Positions 42,351 through 51,841 of a stretch of 64,000 bases of DNA are shown in pieces (positions within the stretch are counted from its first letter, which is position 1; each line of letters starts with the position of its first letter). Made by a program: the position numbers and the translations under genes. A model generated the notes under the pieces. The model ran no database searches, was not told where the DNA came from, and was given only the letters and a program-made list of their open reading frames with translations. The DNA is from CAYVLA01 sp964549615 [NCBI: uncultured Thermococci archaeon] (GTDB lineage: Archaea > CAYQAE01 > CAYVLA01), in contig CAZJVP010000051.1 in assembly GCA_964549615.1 (NCBI GenBank), forward strand, positions 88,485 through 152,484. The letters are read 5' to 3'.

Positions 42351-43348
42351 TGAGGATGAAGAAGATCGGGATCGGCATGATCAGCTTCGACCACATGCAT
42401 TCCCGCAGCTACGCCGCATGCTTCAGGCAGATCGGGAAGTGCCAGCTGATCGGCGTGGCGGACGCGGATGAGATGCGGGGACGCGAGATGGCGCAAGCAT
42501 TCTCAACCCGGTTCATGTCCCGGGATGACCTTCTCTCGAGCGAGTCGGTTGATGCCGTCTGCATATGTTCGGCCAACTCGAAGCACAAAGACGATGTGCT
42601 TGCGGCGGCGGAGGCCGGGAAGAACATAATGGTCGAGAAGCCGTTGGCGACGACGATCGCCGACGCGCAGGAGATGATCTCCAAGTGTCGAAGGGCGGGC
42701 GTTCTCCTCCAGGTCGCGTTCGTGATGAGATACAGCCCCATCGTCTTGGAGGTGAAGAAGGCCATCGACTCAGGGTCTGTCGGGGAGATCCTTGCCATCA
42801 GCGGTACGAACCACGGCTCGATGCCGGGTGGCTGGTTCGTTCAGAGAGAACTCAGCGGGGGTGGGGCGATAATAGACCACACCGTGCACGTCGCGGACCT
42901 GATGAACTGGTTCATGCGCGAGAGGGCCAGGAAGGTATTTGCCGTGGGCGGCACCCGGCTTCATGAGGGGCTGGGTGTGGATGACGCCGGATTCGTCTTG
43001 GTGGAGTACGGCCGGGCAGTCGGGTCGATCGACCCGTCGTGGAGCAGGCCAGAGGGATATCCGGTCTGGGGTGACGTCAGGATGCGGGTATTCGCCTCCG
43101 AGGCAACGTTGGAGATCGATGGTTTCAGCCAGGCGATCGGCCTGACGAAGAGGGGAGATCGTCTCAGGCTCGTAGGATATGGTAGCAACGTCGATCTCTA
43201 CACCTGCCTAGATCTAGTTGAGTCGACCGCGAAGGGCGTACAGCCTAGGGCGACCGGGGAGGATGGGTTGGCTGCGCTCGAGATAGCCCTCGCTGCCTAC
43301 AAAAGCCTAGCTACGAAACGCCCCGTCAGGCTACCCCTTGCTGGATGA
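42350..43348 (+). CDS. Gfo/Idh/MocA-family sugar dehydrogenase 2
   Basis: 332 residues from ATG 42350, overlapping the previous stop by one base; ATG 42356 is an alternative. The N-terminus reads KKIGIGMISFDHMHSRSYA, with the glycine-rich loop replaced by ISFDHMH, a variant seen in some members. Catalytic lysine in MVEKPLATT and the GGGAIIDHTVHVADLM histidine-aspartate block are present. Not a close duplicate of gene 1. It overlaps the convergent DUF123 gene by 18 nt at the 3' end. Confidence 0.92.
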   Translation: MRMKKIGIGMISFDHMHSRSYAACFRQIGKCQLIGVADADEMRGREMAQAFSTRFMSRDDLLSSESVDAVCICSANSKHKDDVLAAAEAGKNIMVEKPLATTIADAQEMISKCRRAGVLLQVAFVMRYSPIVLEVKKAIDSGSVGEILAISGTNHGSMPGGWFVQRELSGGGAIIDHTVHVADLMNWFMRERARKVFAVGGTRLHEGLGVDDAGFVLVEYGRAVGSIDPSWSRPEGYPVWGDVRMRVFASEATLEIDGFSQAIGLTKRGDRLRLVGYGSNVDLYTCLDLVESTAKGVQPRATGEDGLAALEIALAAYKSLATKRPVRLPLAG

Positions 43349-43777
43349 GAGGGGCGGAAGGTCGAGCTTCCGGAGGCCCATGCGATCCATCAGGACTTCC
43401 AGCCGAGGTGGATCTTGGACCATGAAGAGATGCGTCGGGCACCTGCAGTCAGAACATCCGAAGCGGGGGTGCCCAGCGTAGTGAAGGGAGAGCTTCCGAG
43501 CCACACGGCATTCGGAGGCCTGGGCCGATGCGTACACACAAACGGCCGAGAAACTCGTTGAGTTCGTCAGGAGGTCGATGTGCCACCGAAGAGGCTTGCC
43601 CCTTCTTAGGTGTCTGGACAGCCTGGCGCGCAGGCCTCCCGGGCCCTTGGCCGATCCCACATAGCAGTAGCGGCCGCAGAAAGTCCCAAGCCTGTTGCTG
43701 ATCGGTTCCCCTAGGTTGAAGACGAGGACGTAGGTTCCGGTCTGCATTTGTGCCGTGCCGATCCTGCGTCGGGTCAT
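43331..43777 (-). CDS. GIY-YIG-type DUF123 protein
   Basis: 148 residues. GTYVLVFNLGEP and YCYVGSAKGPGGLRARLSRH are the GIY-YIG-like core of DUF123, followed by LRWHIDLLTN and the Cys-containing CSDCRCPTHLF segment. DUF123 domains are found alone in archaea or attached to endonuclease III in others, suggesting a DNA-repair nuclease. Its ATG overlaps the signal peptidase stop by 4 nt. Confidence 0.9.
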   Translation of the reverse strand: MTRRRIGTAQMQTGTYVLVFNLGEPISNRLGTFCGRYCYVGSAKGPGGLRARLSRHLRRGKPLRWHIDLLTNSTSFSAVCVYASAQASECRVARKLSLHYAGHPRFGCSDCRCPTHLFMVQDPPRLEVLMDRMGLRKLDLPPLSSSKG

Positions 43778-44232
43778 CCTGAGAAGAGCTTGCTGAGCAG
43801 GTACTTTGGATAGCCCAGCTTGGGGATCACGAGTATGACTTTCCCCTGGATCATGTTTGCCCGTATCCCTTCCCTAGGCGCGATGGTGCCAGGGTCGGGG
43901 AAGTTGTTGTGATCGCCCTTGGTTATGTAGTAACCGTCGTTTATGCCTATGATGCGGTGAACAATGGGTTTGGAGTATGCAGGGCTGCGGTAGACGACTA
44001 TGTCAGAGAGCTGGTAGGAGTCCTGTCCTCGGACCACTATGATGTCACCGACGCTCAGATTTGGGACCATGCTCTCGGAGACGACGACCATCAACGGCGA
44101 TCTTGTCGAGAGCACGACGGGCAAGATGACGTTAAGGACGACATAGATCGCCATGATGGCCAGTATCGTCGGTCCCCACTCGCGAAGGATCTTCTTGTTC
44201 GATGATTCAGCCTCAAGGGGCGGGATTCCCAA
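43774..44232 (-). CDS. Signal peptidase I, archaeal S26B type
   Basis: 152 residues. N-terminal membrane helix (ILAIMAIYVVLNVILPVVL), catalytic serine in VVVSESMVPNLSVGDI, the histidine that replaces bacterial lysine in PIVHRIIGI, and the aspartate of TKGDHNNFPDPG. It removes signal peptides from the many exported proteins in this region. Translationally coupled to DUF123 downstream, an odd functional pairing. Confidence 0.93.
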   Translation of the reverse strand: MGIPPLEAESSNKKILREWGPTILAIMAIYVVLNVILPVVLSTRSPLMVVVSESMVPNLSVGDIIVVRGQDSYQLSDIVVYRSPAYSKPIVHRIIGINDGYYITKGDHNNFPDPGTIAPREGIRANMIQGKVILVIPKLGYPKYLLSKLFSG

Positions 44233-44396
44233 GTTCGACTCACTCCGTGTGTTCGGCCACCGGAGGACGGCTATTATCTGTTTTCTCGGAATGCTTGTTT
44301 CCGTTGGAACTTGGCTGTGGCTAAAGGCTACGACGTGGGCCGATCAGCCGAAAACCATTATCACCTGCTCAGACTCGCGGCTGGCTTGGTGTGTGA

Positions 44397-45122
44397 ATGA
44401 TCCAGCTGGAGGAGGGCGTGAGGGTGCCCAAGGACGTATCCGAGTTCGAACTTGAAGGGGCGAGGGACAAGTTCCGCGTCGTAGCTTTGGGCGATTCGAT
44501 CACGGAATGCGCGAACATGAAAAGGGAAGAAGGCTGGCCAGGCTTGCTCGAAAGTCTCCTAGGCCGCGAGACACGTGTGATCAATGCAGGCATCGGTGGC
44601 ACGAGCTCAAGCCTGGGTCTATATAGATGGCGCAGGGATGTGGCCCCAATCAAGCCCCATTGCGTGGTCACATGCTTCTTGCTAAACGACAGCCACATCC
44701 GCCACTACGAGTGCAGCTCGAGCTATCTCGTTCAGTGCACGCCCCACCAGATGGAGGCAAACATGCGAGCAATGTTCGACCTGACGGAGGCCCTGGGTGC
44801 AAAGCCAGTGTTGTGGACGCCGCCCCCCGTCCCCACATGGGGCAACAGGGATCTCAGGCTCAAGATCCAAATGCAGCTTCTCGAGTTCTACGAGTCGATC
44901 CTGGAAACGGTTGCTGAGCAAAGAAACGTGCGGCTGGTGAACTTCTGGAAGACCTTCCCCTCGCTTGTGGAGGAGTACCCAGGCCGTTATTTCAACAGGC
45001 CCGACGGCTATCACTCCACCGTCGAGGCCCAGCCCATCCTTGCTAGAGGGATCCGGGACGCTCTGGCCGACTTCCTTGCGGCTTGGAGATCTCAAGGCCG
45101 TCCCAAGGTTGGGCAGATGTAG
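44397..45122 (+). CDS. SGNH/GDSL hydrolase (cytosolic)
   Basis: 241 residues. Block I VVALGDSITECAN with the serine, block II NAGIGGTSSS with the glycine, block III FLLNDSHIRH with the asparagine, and block V RPDGYHSTVEAQ with the aspartate and histidine. No signal peptide. Likely an acyl or acetyl esterase; unrelated in detail to the SGNH protein at 10937. The 3' 80 nt overlap the end of a convergent membrane-protein gene. Confidence 0.9.
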   Translation: MIQLEEGVRVPKDVSEFELEGARDKFRVVALGDSITECANMKREEGWPGLLESLLGRETRVINAGIGGTSSSLGLYRWRRDVAPIKPHCVVTCFLLNDSHIRHYECSSSYLVQCTPHQMEANMRAMFDLTEALGAKPVLWTPPPVPTWGNRDLRLKIQMQLLEFYESILETVAEQRNVRLVNFWKTFPSLVEEYPGRYFNRPDGYHSTVEAQPILARGIRDALADFLAAWRSQGRPKVGQM

Positions 45123-45375
45123 GGAGGCGGCGTTCGGGCAACGTCAGCCTAGACCCCCAACTTGTGACGACGTAGCCAATCGCGCAGGCCACTATGTAGG
45201 AGAGCATCCTGCGCGCGAAGTCCGTAATCCTAGTATAGGTCGGCTCGGCCAGTATGTCTATGTCCAGGAGGATCGGCCCTCCGACGGCTAGCAGCACGGC
45301 CCCTACGGTCCCGACCAAACCCAGCAGAAAAAGCAGGGAAAAGGCCCTGAAGGATTGGTGGATTATCTTGCCCAT
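45043..45375 (-). CDS. Small membrane protein, unknown
   Basis: 110 residues from ATG 45375. Two hydrophobic segments (about 9-30 and 55-72) and a Pro/Arg-rich tail. A minus-strand TATA (gatataagaaa) lies at 45413-45423, near the end of the preceding gene, ~43 nt from the ATG. The 3' third overlaps the SGNH gene on the other strand, so that part may not be functional. Moderate support only. Confidence 0.5.
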   Translation of the reverse strand: MGKIIHQSFRAFSLLFLLGLVGTVGAVLLAVGGPILLDIDILAEPTYTRITDFARRMLSYIVACAIGYVVTSWGSRLTLPERRLPTSAQPWDGLEISKPQGSRPERPGSL

Positions 45376-45416
45376 TCGGACGATCCTCGCGTGGCTCGCA
45401 TTGGCTTTCCGATTTC

Positions 45417-46847
45417 TTATATCTGTTCCCCGCTCGACGGGCCGAGCTGGTTGGCTCGCAAGAACGACGCGCCAGTTCGATGGCGAAGCTGTTGGGGTCT
45501 GTACCTGTCCAGAAGAAGGATGATGGCTAGACATCCAGCTGAGATCTGGGTAGGATCCGGAATGCTTCTCATGGGGGTCTCATAGTTCGACGTGCCGCGC
45601 GAATCGTGAAAGAGTTGGGGCCAGTCCAGCCTCGATGCTCCTCTCTCTTGGGACGTCAGGGCGTACAGGGGGGCGGACGCAGCACCGACCATGCCGAAGT
45701 AGACCTCGACGGCCCCATCCCAGTCCCCGTCGGCGATCGCAGGCGGGTTCCTTCCCTCAGATATGCCGCCTAGGAATGAGGAGAAGGACGATTCCAGGTT
45801 GCCTGAGCGCGCATCCATCACATAGAGGATCTGGGTTCCGTGCGGCGAAAAGACTGCCTCTTGGATTCCGTCGCCGTCTACGTCGCCCACGACCACGGAC
45901 CCAACCCATCCCTCAGTTCCCACGATCGACTCGTACTTCGTATTCCCGCGTACGTCCAGGACGGTGACCTTGCCGTTTCCGGGCACGAGGGTCTCGAGGC
46001 ATCCATCCATGTCGACGTCGGCCAATGCTCCGGCGTATCGGCTCGGCACATCCGCCGTCCATCTCGTCGATAGCCTGAGAGGATCGATGCAGACCACGCC
46101 CTCGGCCGTGCACACGACCAGCTCAAGGTAGCCGTCTGCATCGATATCGCCGATCATGGGCCACCCGAAGTATGACCGATCCCCGGTCCTGTTGAGCTTT
46201 CTCGTTTCCTTGCCGTTCGCGTCGATGAACCAGATGGACCCCGTCTTGTTCTGGAGCCAGATGACCTCGAGTTTGCCGTTTCTCTGGACATCCGCCACGG
46301 AGATGAAATTCCAGCCGGGGAGCCTCTTCTCGGCCGTCCAGATGATGGAGCCGGTCCGCCCATCGACCGCGTGCAGGCCCCTACCCTCGTCGACGACCAA
46401 GACCTCGTCGAACCCATCCCAGTCAAGGTCGACTACCAAGGGTGCTGACGTGCACAGGCCCTCGAGGTCGAGCTTCCACATGGGCTTGCCATTCGCCTTG
46501 AAGGCGAAGAGAGCGGAGCCGAGTGGGTGCGAGGAGGCTGCAACGACCTCGAGCTTTGAATCCCCGTCAAGGTCGCCAACGGCAACTCCTACCCCTGCCG
46601 ACCCATCGAGAACTGCCTGCCAACTCAGCCTTCCGTCGGCCCCGATGCATTTTAGGACGGGGGGCTCACCGGACTCGATCGCGATGATCTCGTCAATCTG
46701 GTCAAGATTCAGGTCGATCACCCTTGGGCCGGTGATCCATCCTTCGGCCGACGATACGTTCCACTTCAAGAACAGACCTTGCGAGACAACCGCGGGCAAG
46801 ATGAATACGGAGGATATCAGGATCATTGAGGTCTTGACGCGTTGCAT
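45417..46847 (-). CDS. Exported FG-GAP/VCBS beta-propeller protein
   Basis: 476 residues. Signal peptide (SMILISSVFILPAVVSQG), then about seven propeller blades marked by calcium-type loops: DLNLDQIDEI, DLDGDSKLEV, DLDWDGFDEV, DIDADGYLEL, DVDMDGCLET, DVDGDGIQEA, DGDWDGAVEV. This is the integrin-alpha/FG-GAP propeller pattern, alternating with PQQ-like blade text (DGRTGSIIW). The ending is a short hydrophobic run (SAGCLAIILLL) then Arg-rich tail, possibly an anchor. Likely binds surface glycans or proteins. Confidence 0.88.
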   Translation of the reverse strand: MQRVKTSMILISSVFILPAVVSQGLFLKWNVSSAEGWITGPRVIDLNLDQIDEIIAIESGEPPVLKCIGADGRLSWQAVLDGSAGVGVAVGDLDGDSKLEVVAASSHPLGSALFAFKANGKPMWKLDLEGLCTSAPLVVDLDWDGFDEVLVVDEGRGLHAVDGRTGSIIWTAEKRLPGWNFISVADVQRNGKLEVIWLQNKTGSIWFIDANGKETRKLNRTGDRSYFGWPMIGDIDADGYLELVVCTAEGVVCIDPLRLSTRWTADVPSRYAGALADVDMDGCLETLVPGNGKVTVLDVRGNTKYESIVGTEGWVGSVVVGDVDGDGIQEAVFSPHGTQILYVMDARSGNLESSFSSFLGGISEGRNPPAIADGDWDGAVEVYFGMVGAASAPLYALTSQERGASRLDWPQLFHDSRGTSNYETPMRSIPDPTQISAGCLAIILLLDRYRPQQLRHRTGASFLRANQLGPSSGEQI

Positions 46848-47132
46848 CTCGATCGCCTCTTTCGCGCGACCTCAGGGCTTGAAGCTGAATTTGAAGGTGA
46901 GGAGAGGATCGGTTGGCGCCGTTGCGAAATCCTCATGTATCTTGCCTCTCGTCCGAATCCTTGAGGGCGCTATTGCTTTTGCAGCGAACGATCCTGAGCG
47001 GCCTCTGTTCCGGCTCCTGATGGTCTGGGCCTCGGTGGGGCCTGGCGAAGGCGCAGCACACCGCTTTTGGGCCCAGACCGGGGAAAACAAGTTTAACCGA
47101 GCGATCGCCCAGGCCTAAGGGCGTGCGGAACG

Positions 47133-48974
47133 ATGCGGGAGATGGTGAGTCTAGACGGAATCTGGAAGTTCTGCCCAGCATTCACGGAGCTGAATGCAAA
47201 CCAGCGTTTCTTGGGTCCCAATTTCGATCCTTCCAATCCCACGACTGGCCCCACGGGGCAAGGGGACGTAGGATGGATTGAGCCGGGCTTCGACGATTCG
47301 GGTTGGCTGGACATCGTGGTTCCGAGCACCTGGAACAAGGCGTTCCCCGATCTCTGGAGCTATGAGGGGCATGGCTGGTACAGAAAAAAAGTCAGGATCC
47401 CCGGAAGGTGGGCGGGACGCAGGGTCGAGTTCACCTGCGAGGCCTCTAACTACTCGACGGTCCTCTACGTGAACGGCCATCGTGCCGGCGTGCACGAGGG
47501 CGGGTATGTGCCGTTCTCCATCCCAATACATCGCTTCCTTAGATTCGGGAAGTCCAATCTCATCGCCGCCTCGGTGGAAAACATCCCGAGGCCGGATCGT
47601 TGCCCCGGCGGCCAGTTCGGCTGGTGGAACTACGGAGGAATATACGGGTCGACGGGCCTTCTCGTGACGGACACGGTCTACATCGCTGAAACGGCGGTGG
47701 CGACGGAGCACAGGAACCGAACGGCGTCCGTCGCGATCCAAAGCACCGTGGTTGAAGAGGAGCCTCAGAAGGCCGGCCCCTTTCTGATCCGCGCTGACCT
47801 AGAGGACGAGCAAGGACGAATGGTTTCGACAGGGTCCTGGGTCCTGGAGTTCCGGGGAGGCGAGGCGAAAGTGAACATGGTCCTTAGGGTGACGAATCCG
47901 AGGCTTTGGTCGCCAGAGGAACCGAACCTTTACCGACTCTGCCTTGAGCTGCGGGAAGGGAAGCGTCGAGTGAGGGATCGCGTCCAGTTTCGAATTGGGA
48001 TAAGGTCCGTGAGAGTCGATGGGACCCGCCTCTTGCTGAACGACAGGCCTTTGCTGGTCAAGGGCGTGAACAGACATCCCGAATACGCGGAGACCGGCCA
48101 TGCCGAGAGAGAAGAGGACCTGAAGAAGGACCTGCTGTTGGTCAAGCAGCTGGGGGCGAATGCGATGCGGTGCCATTATCCGTACTCGCCACGTACCTAT
48201 GAGCTCTGCGACGAGATGGGGATCCTGTGCCTGGCCGAGATTCCGCTCTACCAGTGGGGCAGGCCGGCCGTTCAGACCGATTGCCCGGACGCGCTCAAGG
48301 CGGCCAAGGTTCAGCTCGTCGAGATGATACGCTACCTCAGGAACCATCCGTCAGTATTCATGTGGAGCGTCAGCAACGAGAACATGACCCTGCCGAAGCA
48401 AGATACGGAGGAGTGCCGCCGCTTGGCCGCGATGGTGGTCGCCGGGAACCTCGAGCTCGTTGAGATCGCGCACGAACTCGATCCGACGCGCCCTGTGGTG
48501 GAGGTCAGCAACTGTTGGCCGGGCGACCCGGTCTTTGAGAAAACGGATCTCTGCGCGGTGAACGTCTACATAGGCGCCAGCAGCCCGCACGTTAGCACGC
48601 TATACACCCTTACCGATAGGATGCGCGAGCGCCTGGATGCACTTCGCCACGACCACCCGGACAAACCCATACTGATAGGCGAGTTCGGATGCTGGGCCAT
48701 CAGAGGGCTCAGAACCGACTACTTCCCAGGCGAGCTTTACCAGGCGGCCCTGATCCGCAACTACTGGGAAGCTCTTATGAGGGAGCCCAACGTGGTCGGG
48801 GGGTTCATCTGGTGTTTCCAAGACTCGGATGTACACAGGCGGTTCCTCTGGGACTATGAGTTCCGCGTCGCATACGGCCTCTACGACATCCGGCGCCGTC
48901 CGAAGGAGGCAGCGAGGACCGTCCGGCGGATGTGGGCGCGGCGGCGGGGATCAGCCTTTCCAAGGGTCCAGTAG
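47133..48974 (+). CDS. Glycoside hydrolase family 2 enzyme (beta-glucuronidase/galactosidase type)
   Basis: 613 residues. GH2 sugar-binding jelly roll (about 1-180; WIEPGFDDSGWLDIVVPSTW, GGIYGSTGLLV), immunoglobulin-like domain (about 185-290), TIM barrel (from about 295, KGVNRHPEYAETG). The acid/base glutamate is in FMWSVSNEN and the nucleophile glutamate in PILIGEFGCW. No signal peptide, so it probably works on imported oligosaccharides. TATA-like aagtttaacc lies ~43 nt upstream. Substrate could be beta-glucuronide, galactoside or mannoside. Convergent with the alcohol dehydrogenase, overlapping by 24 nt. Confidence 0.92.
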   Translation: MREMVSLDGIWKFCPAFTELNANQRFLGPNFDPSNPTTGPTGQGDVGWIEPGFDDSGWLDIVVPSTWNKAFPDLWSYEGHGWYRKKVRIPGRWAGRRVEFTCEASNYSTVLYVNGHRAGVHEGGYVPFSIPIHRFLRFGKSNLIAASVENIPRPDRCPGGQFGWWNYGGIYGSTGLLVTDTVYIAETAVATEHRNRTASVAIQSTVVEEEPQKAGPFLIRADLEDEQGRMVSTGSWVLEFRGGEAKVNMVLRVTNPRLWSPEEPNLYRLCLELREGKRRVRDRVQFRIGIRSVRVDGTRLLLNDRPLLVKGVNRHPEYAETGHAEREEDLKKDLLLVKQLGANAMRCHYPYSPRTYELCDEMGILCLAEIPLYQWGRPAVQTDCPDALKAAKVQLVEMIRYLRNHPSVFMWSVSNENMTLPKQDTEECRRLAAMVVAGNLELVEIAHELDPTRPVVEVSNCWPGDPVFEKTDLCAVNVYIGASSPHVSTLYTLTDRMRERLDALRHDHPDKPILIGEFGCWAIRGLRTDYFPGELYQAALIRNYWEALMREPNVVGGFIWCFQDSDVHRRFLWDYEFRVAYGLYDIRRRPKEAARTVRRMWARRRGSAFPRVQ

Positions 48975-49967
48975 GGTCTTTAGTGATAGCCTGCCCTTTG
49001 CGGAATCGGGGGAAAGGGCTCTTTGAAGGTTGCGAAAAGAGACGACATCCGTTATGATGTCCGCCAACCTGGGGTTGTCCCTGAGGGCGTTGAGCGCTTG
49101 GGCGAACTGTGCCGGGGTTGATCCCGCCGTGCCGTGCAGCGTGAGCTGTCTGTAATGAACGTAGTTGGAGTCTATCTTCATTCCTTGGGCCAGGCCACCG
49201 AAGAGGTTGACTGTTCCCCCGGGCGCGGTGATTCGTAGGGCAAGATCGTAGGCTTTCGGGTCCGAGCAGGCAATAATCGTGATCTCAGGTGACGGGATTT
49301 CGGCCTCCTCTGAGCCGAAGGCATCTCTGGCGCCATGGGCCAACGAGAATTCCCTTCTGCGAGCATCCGGCTCCAAAACATAGACGTCCCTCGTCAGGCC
49401 GGATGCCATGATCACGAACATTTGTCCCATGGGCCCGGCCCCCAGGACGAGGATCGACTTTCCCCGGTCCACCCGGGACAGTTCCATCCCGTTCAACACG
49501 CAGGAGAGGGGCTCGGCGAGGCAGGCCGTGCGCACGTCAAGTCCCGGCGGAAGCTGTATCACGTTGCCTCTCGAGACAGCCTCTTTGGGGATGGCGACGA
49601 ACTGGGCGAAGCCCCCTTGGAGCTGGTACCCGAACACGCGAACTCTTTGGCAGACGTTGGGGCGACCTCTCCTGCACGGGATGCAGTCGCCGCACCCGAC
49701 GCGAGGAGCTATTCCGACTCGCCTGCCGACCCACTCGCAAAGTGGTCTGGAGGCATCAACGATCTCTCCGATGATCTCATGCCCGATGATCTTCCTCTCC
49801 CCCACCTGGGCTGATGCCAGCTGGCGCCTGTCGCTGCCGCAAACCCCGCAGTAGAGGGTCTTCAGGAGAAGCCCATCACCGGGACCGGGCCGAGCCGTCC
49901 TCCGCGTCACCATCCTCCCGGGCCCCACGACGAAGGATGCAATCATGCTTTCCGCCTTCTTCCTCAT
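48951..49967 (-). CDS. Zinc-dependent alcohol/sugar dehydrogenase (MDR)
   Basis: 338 residues; ATG 49946 is an alternative start. Medium-chain dehydrogenase: catalytic zinc site YCGVCGSDRRQL and IIGHEIIGEI, structural zinc loop VGCGDCIPCRRGRPNVC with four cysteines, and the Rossmann motif LVLGAGPMGQMF. Resembles sorbitol, threonine or glucose dehydrogenases. It begins 10 nt after the stop of the AN1/FG-GAP gene, so the two are probably cotranscribed. Confidence 0.92.
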   Translation of the reverse strand: MRKKAESMIASFVVGPGRMVTRRTARPGPGDGLLLKTLYCGVCGSDRRQLASAQVGERKIIGHEIIGEIVDASRPLCEWVGRRVGIAPRVGCGDCIPCRRGRPNVCQRVRVFGYQLQGGFAQFVAIPKEAVSRGNVIQLPPGLDVRTACLAEPLSCVLNGMELSRVDRGKSILVLGAGPMGQMFVIMASGLTRDVYVLEPDARRREFSLAHGARDAFGSEEAEIPSPEITIIACSDPKAYDLALRITAPGGTVNLFGGLAQGMKIDSNYVHYRQLTLHGTAGSTPAQFAQALNALRDNPRLADIITDVVSFRNLQRALSPDSAKGRLSLKTLLDPWKG

Positions 49968-49977
49968 ATGCTGAGAC

Positions 49978-51654
49978 CTACCCGGGCTCCCTTATGACGA
50001 GCCTCTGATTCGCCCGCACCGATTCCAGGAGGCTGACCTCACCGCTGGGCCACAACACCCTAACGGACTCGACGAGATCGGAGTTGCCTAGGCCAAAGAA
50101 TTGTTCGAAGGTGTCCTGCATATGTCCCCTTCCCCCACAAACCTCGCGCACCTGTACCCCTGCTGCCGAGACCAGTTCGATCCGCGCGCCCACGGCATCT
50201 CGATTGCTGCGGCTCCCCACAAGCTTCACTTTTATCCAGTTGCCCGGGGTATTGTCGTTCCGAAAGAGCGTGTTGGGACGATCGCTGAACACGATATACA
50301 GGTCCAGATCCCCGTCGTTGTCATAGTCGAGGAATCCTGCAGCCTTCGGATCGCCCGGGATATCGGCGAGCCCCACTATCCTTGCGACTTCGCGAAACCT
50401 CGCATCCCCCGCGTTCGCGAAGAGCAGGTCCTGCCCTGCAGATGTCAGGAAGGCGTCAAGGTCCCCGTCGTTGTCGAAATCGCCGCATGCCATGGCATGT
50501 GTCCTCTCGGCAGGGTGCCAAGTGCCAGACCTCTTCGTTGCATCCCTGAACCTGCCGTGCCCATCGTTCAGCAAGAAGTTGAGCTTGGAACCCTTGGCTG
50601 CATCTGGTGCAAAAAGGTCGAGATAGCCGTCGCCGTTGAAGTCTGCAAATGCTGCGCCGTGGAGGTCTCCCTTCAGCAGGCCAACGGATGCCGCGACGTC
50701 GACGAATGTGCCGAGCCCGGTGTTCTTGTAGAACTGATTGGGCGCGTCCTTGTCCCCGTCCTCAGGATCGGAGTTGGAAACCATGATGTCGATGAAGCCG
50801 TCAAGGTCAAGATCGATGGTGGACTGGAAGTGGGGCCTCACGCCGACCCTCATGCCCGATCTTTCGGAGTAGTCCTCGAAGGTGCCATCCCCCCTATTAC
50901 GCAGCAAAATGCAGGCCTCCTCCGCGCTTGATGCAAACAGGTCGATCAGGCCGTCGCGGTCGAAGTCTAGGACCGTGCATCCGTGGCTTCCCCCCGGCCT
51001 GAACCTGGATATCCCCGATTCCTGGTTGACGTTGGTGAAGGTCCCGTCCCCGTTGTTGCGGTAGAGCACGTTAGGGTCCCGGTTCTCGACCCAGTTAGCC
51101 ACCCAGATGTCCAGATCCCCGTCGTTGTCGTAGTCGACGAAGGCTGCGCCATGCCCCCCTCCACGATCCCCTGCGCCCGAAACCTCCGTGACGTCGGTGA
51201 AGGTTCCGTCCCCGTTATTTCGAAAAAGTACGTTTGGTCCCGCCTTGTTGACCACGTAGATGTCGACATACCCATCTGCGTCGTAGTCGCCCAACGCAAG
51301 CCCGTGGCCTGACCCCTGGCATCCTACCCCTGCCTCGGCCGTGACGTCGACGAACACCGTCTTGCCCGTCCATTCCGCCGGGGGCCGAGGCGCGGCCACG
51401 AGGCTTAAGATCACCAAGCTGCCGATGATCGCCGCTGAGGCTACGCCAACCAGACGATACACTTTGGCCTTACGTCCGGCCGGTTCGTGGGGCTTCTGCG
51501 GCGCACTCGAGCAGGAGTGCTTGCTGGGAGATGCGTGGTCATGGCAGTAAGCATTCCCGCAAAGCCTGCAGCGGCTTGGCTTGAAGAGCAGTCTGCCGCA
51601 CTTTGCACACCTGGCTTTGCCGCTTTCGTCAGAAGCTGCTCTCCGCTGCATCAT
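49978..51654 (-). CDS. AN1 zinc finger - membrane helix - FG-GAP/ASPIC propeller protein
   Basis: 558 residues. The N-terminus has an intact AN1-like finger: ARCAKCGRLLFKPSRCRLCG then AYCHDHASPSKHSC. A membrane helix follows (about 70-88, GVASAAIIGSLVILSLVAA). The rest is an extracytoplasmic FG-GAP propeller with loops such as DYDADGYVDIYV, DYDNDGDLDIWV and DFNGDGYLDLFA, ending in an ASPIC/UnbV domain (LVGSRSNRDAVGARIEL). Finger inside, propeller outside would make it a bridging protein. A minus-strand TATA (attcaataag, near 51677-51686) lies ~27 nt before the start. Confidence 0.88.
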   Translation of the reverse strand: MMQRRAASDESGKARCAKCGRLLFKPSRCRLCGNAYCHDHASPSKHSCSSAPQKPHEPAGRKAKVYRLVGVASAAIIGSLVILSLVAAPRPPAEWTGKTVFVDVTAEAGVGCQGSGHGLALGDYDADGYVDIYVVNKAGPNVLFRNNGDGTFTDVTEVSGAGDRGGGHGAAFVDYDNDGDLDIWVANWVENRDPNVLYRNNGDGTFTNVNQESGISRFRPGGSHGCTVLDFDRDGLIDLFASSAEEACILLRNRGDGTFEDYSERSGMRVGVRPHFQSTIDLDLDGFIDIMVSNSDPEDGDKDAPNQFYKNTGLGTFVDVAASVGLLKGDLHGAAFADFNGDGYLDLFAPDAAKGSKLNFLLNDGHGRFRDATKRSGTWHPAERTHAMACGDFDNDGDLDAFLTSAGQDLLFANAGDARFREVARIVGLADIPGDPKAAGFLDYDNDGDLDLYIVFSDRPNTLFRNDNTPGNWIKVKLVGSRSNRDAVGARIELVSAAGVQVREVCGGRGHMQDTFEQFFGLGNSDLVESVRVLWPSGEVSLLESVRANQRLVIREPG

Positions 51655-51841
51655 CGCGAGGACGGTCGTCTGAGACTTATTGAATGTGACGGGCTTGCCC
51701 CTCTGTGTTGATGGCCTTCAAGGAGGAGCTCGGGGACAGATGCTGGAAGGGGTCGTGCTACCGCGATGGGAGAATACACGATTTCCCTGAGAGACATCCG
51801 GGCGGCCTCAGGTGACGAAACTGCCTCATCGATACACATTG

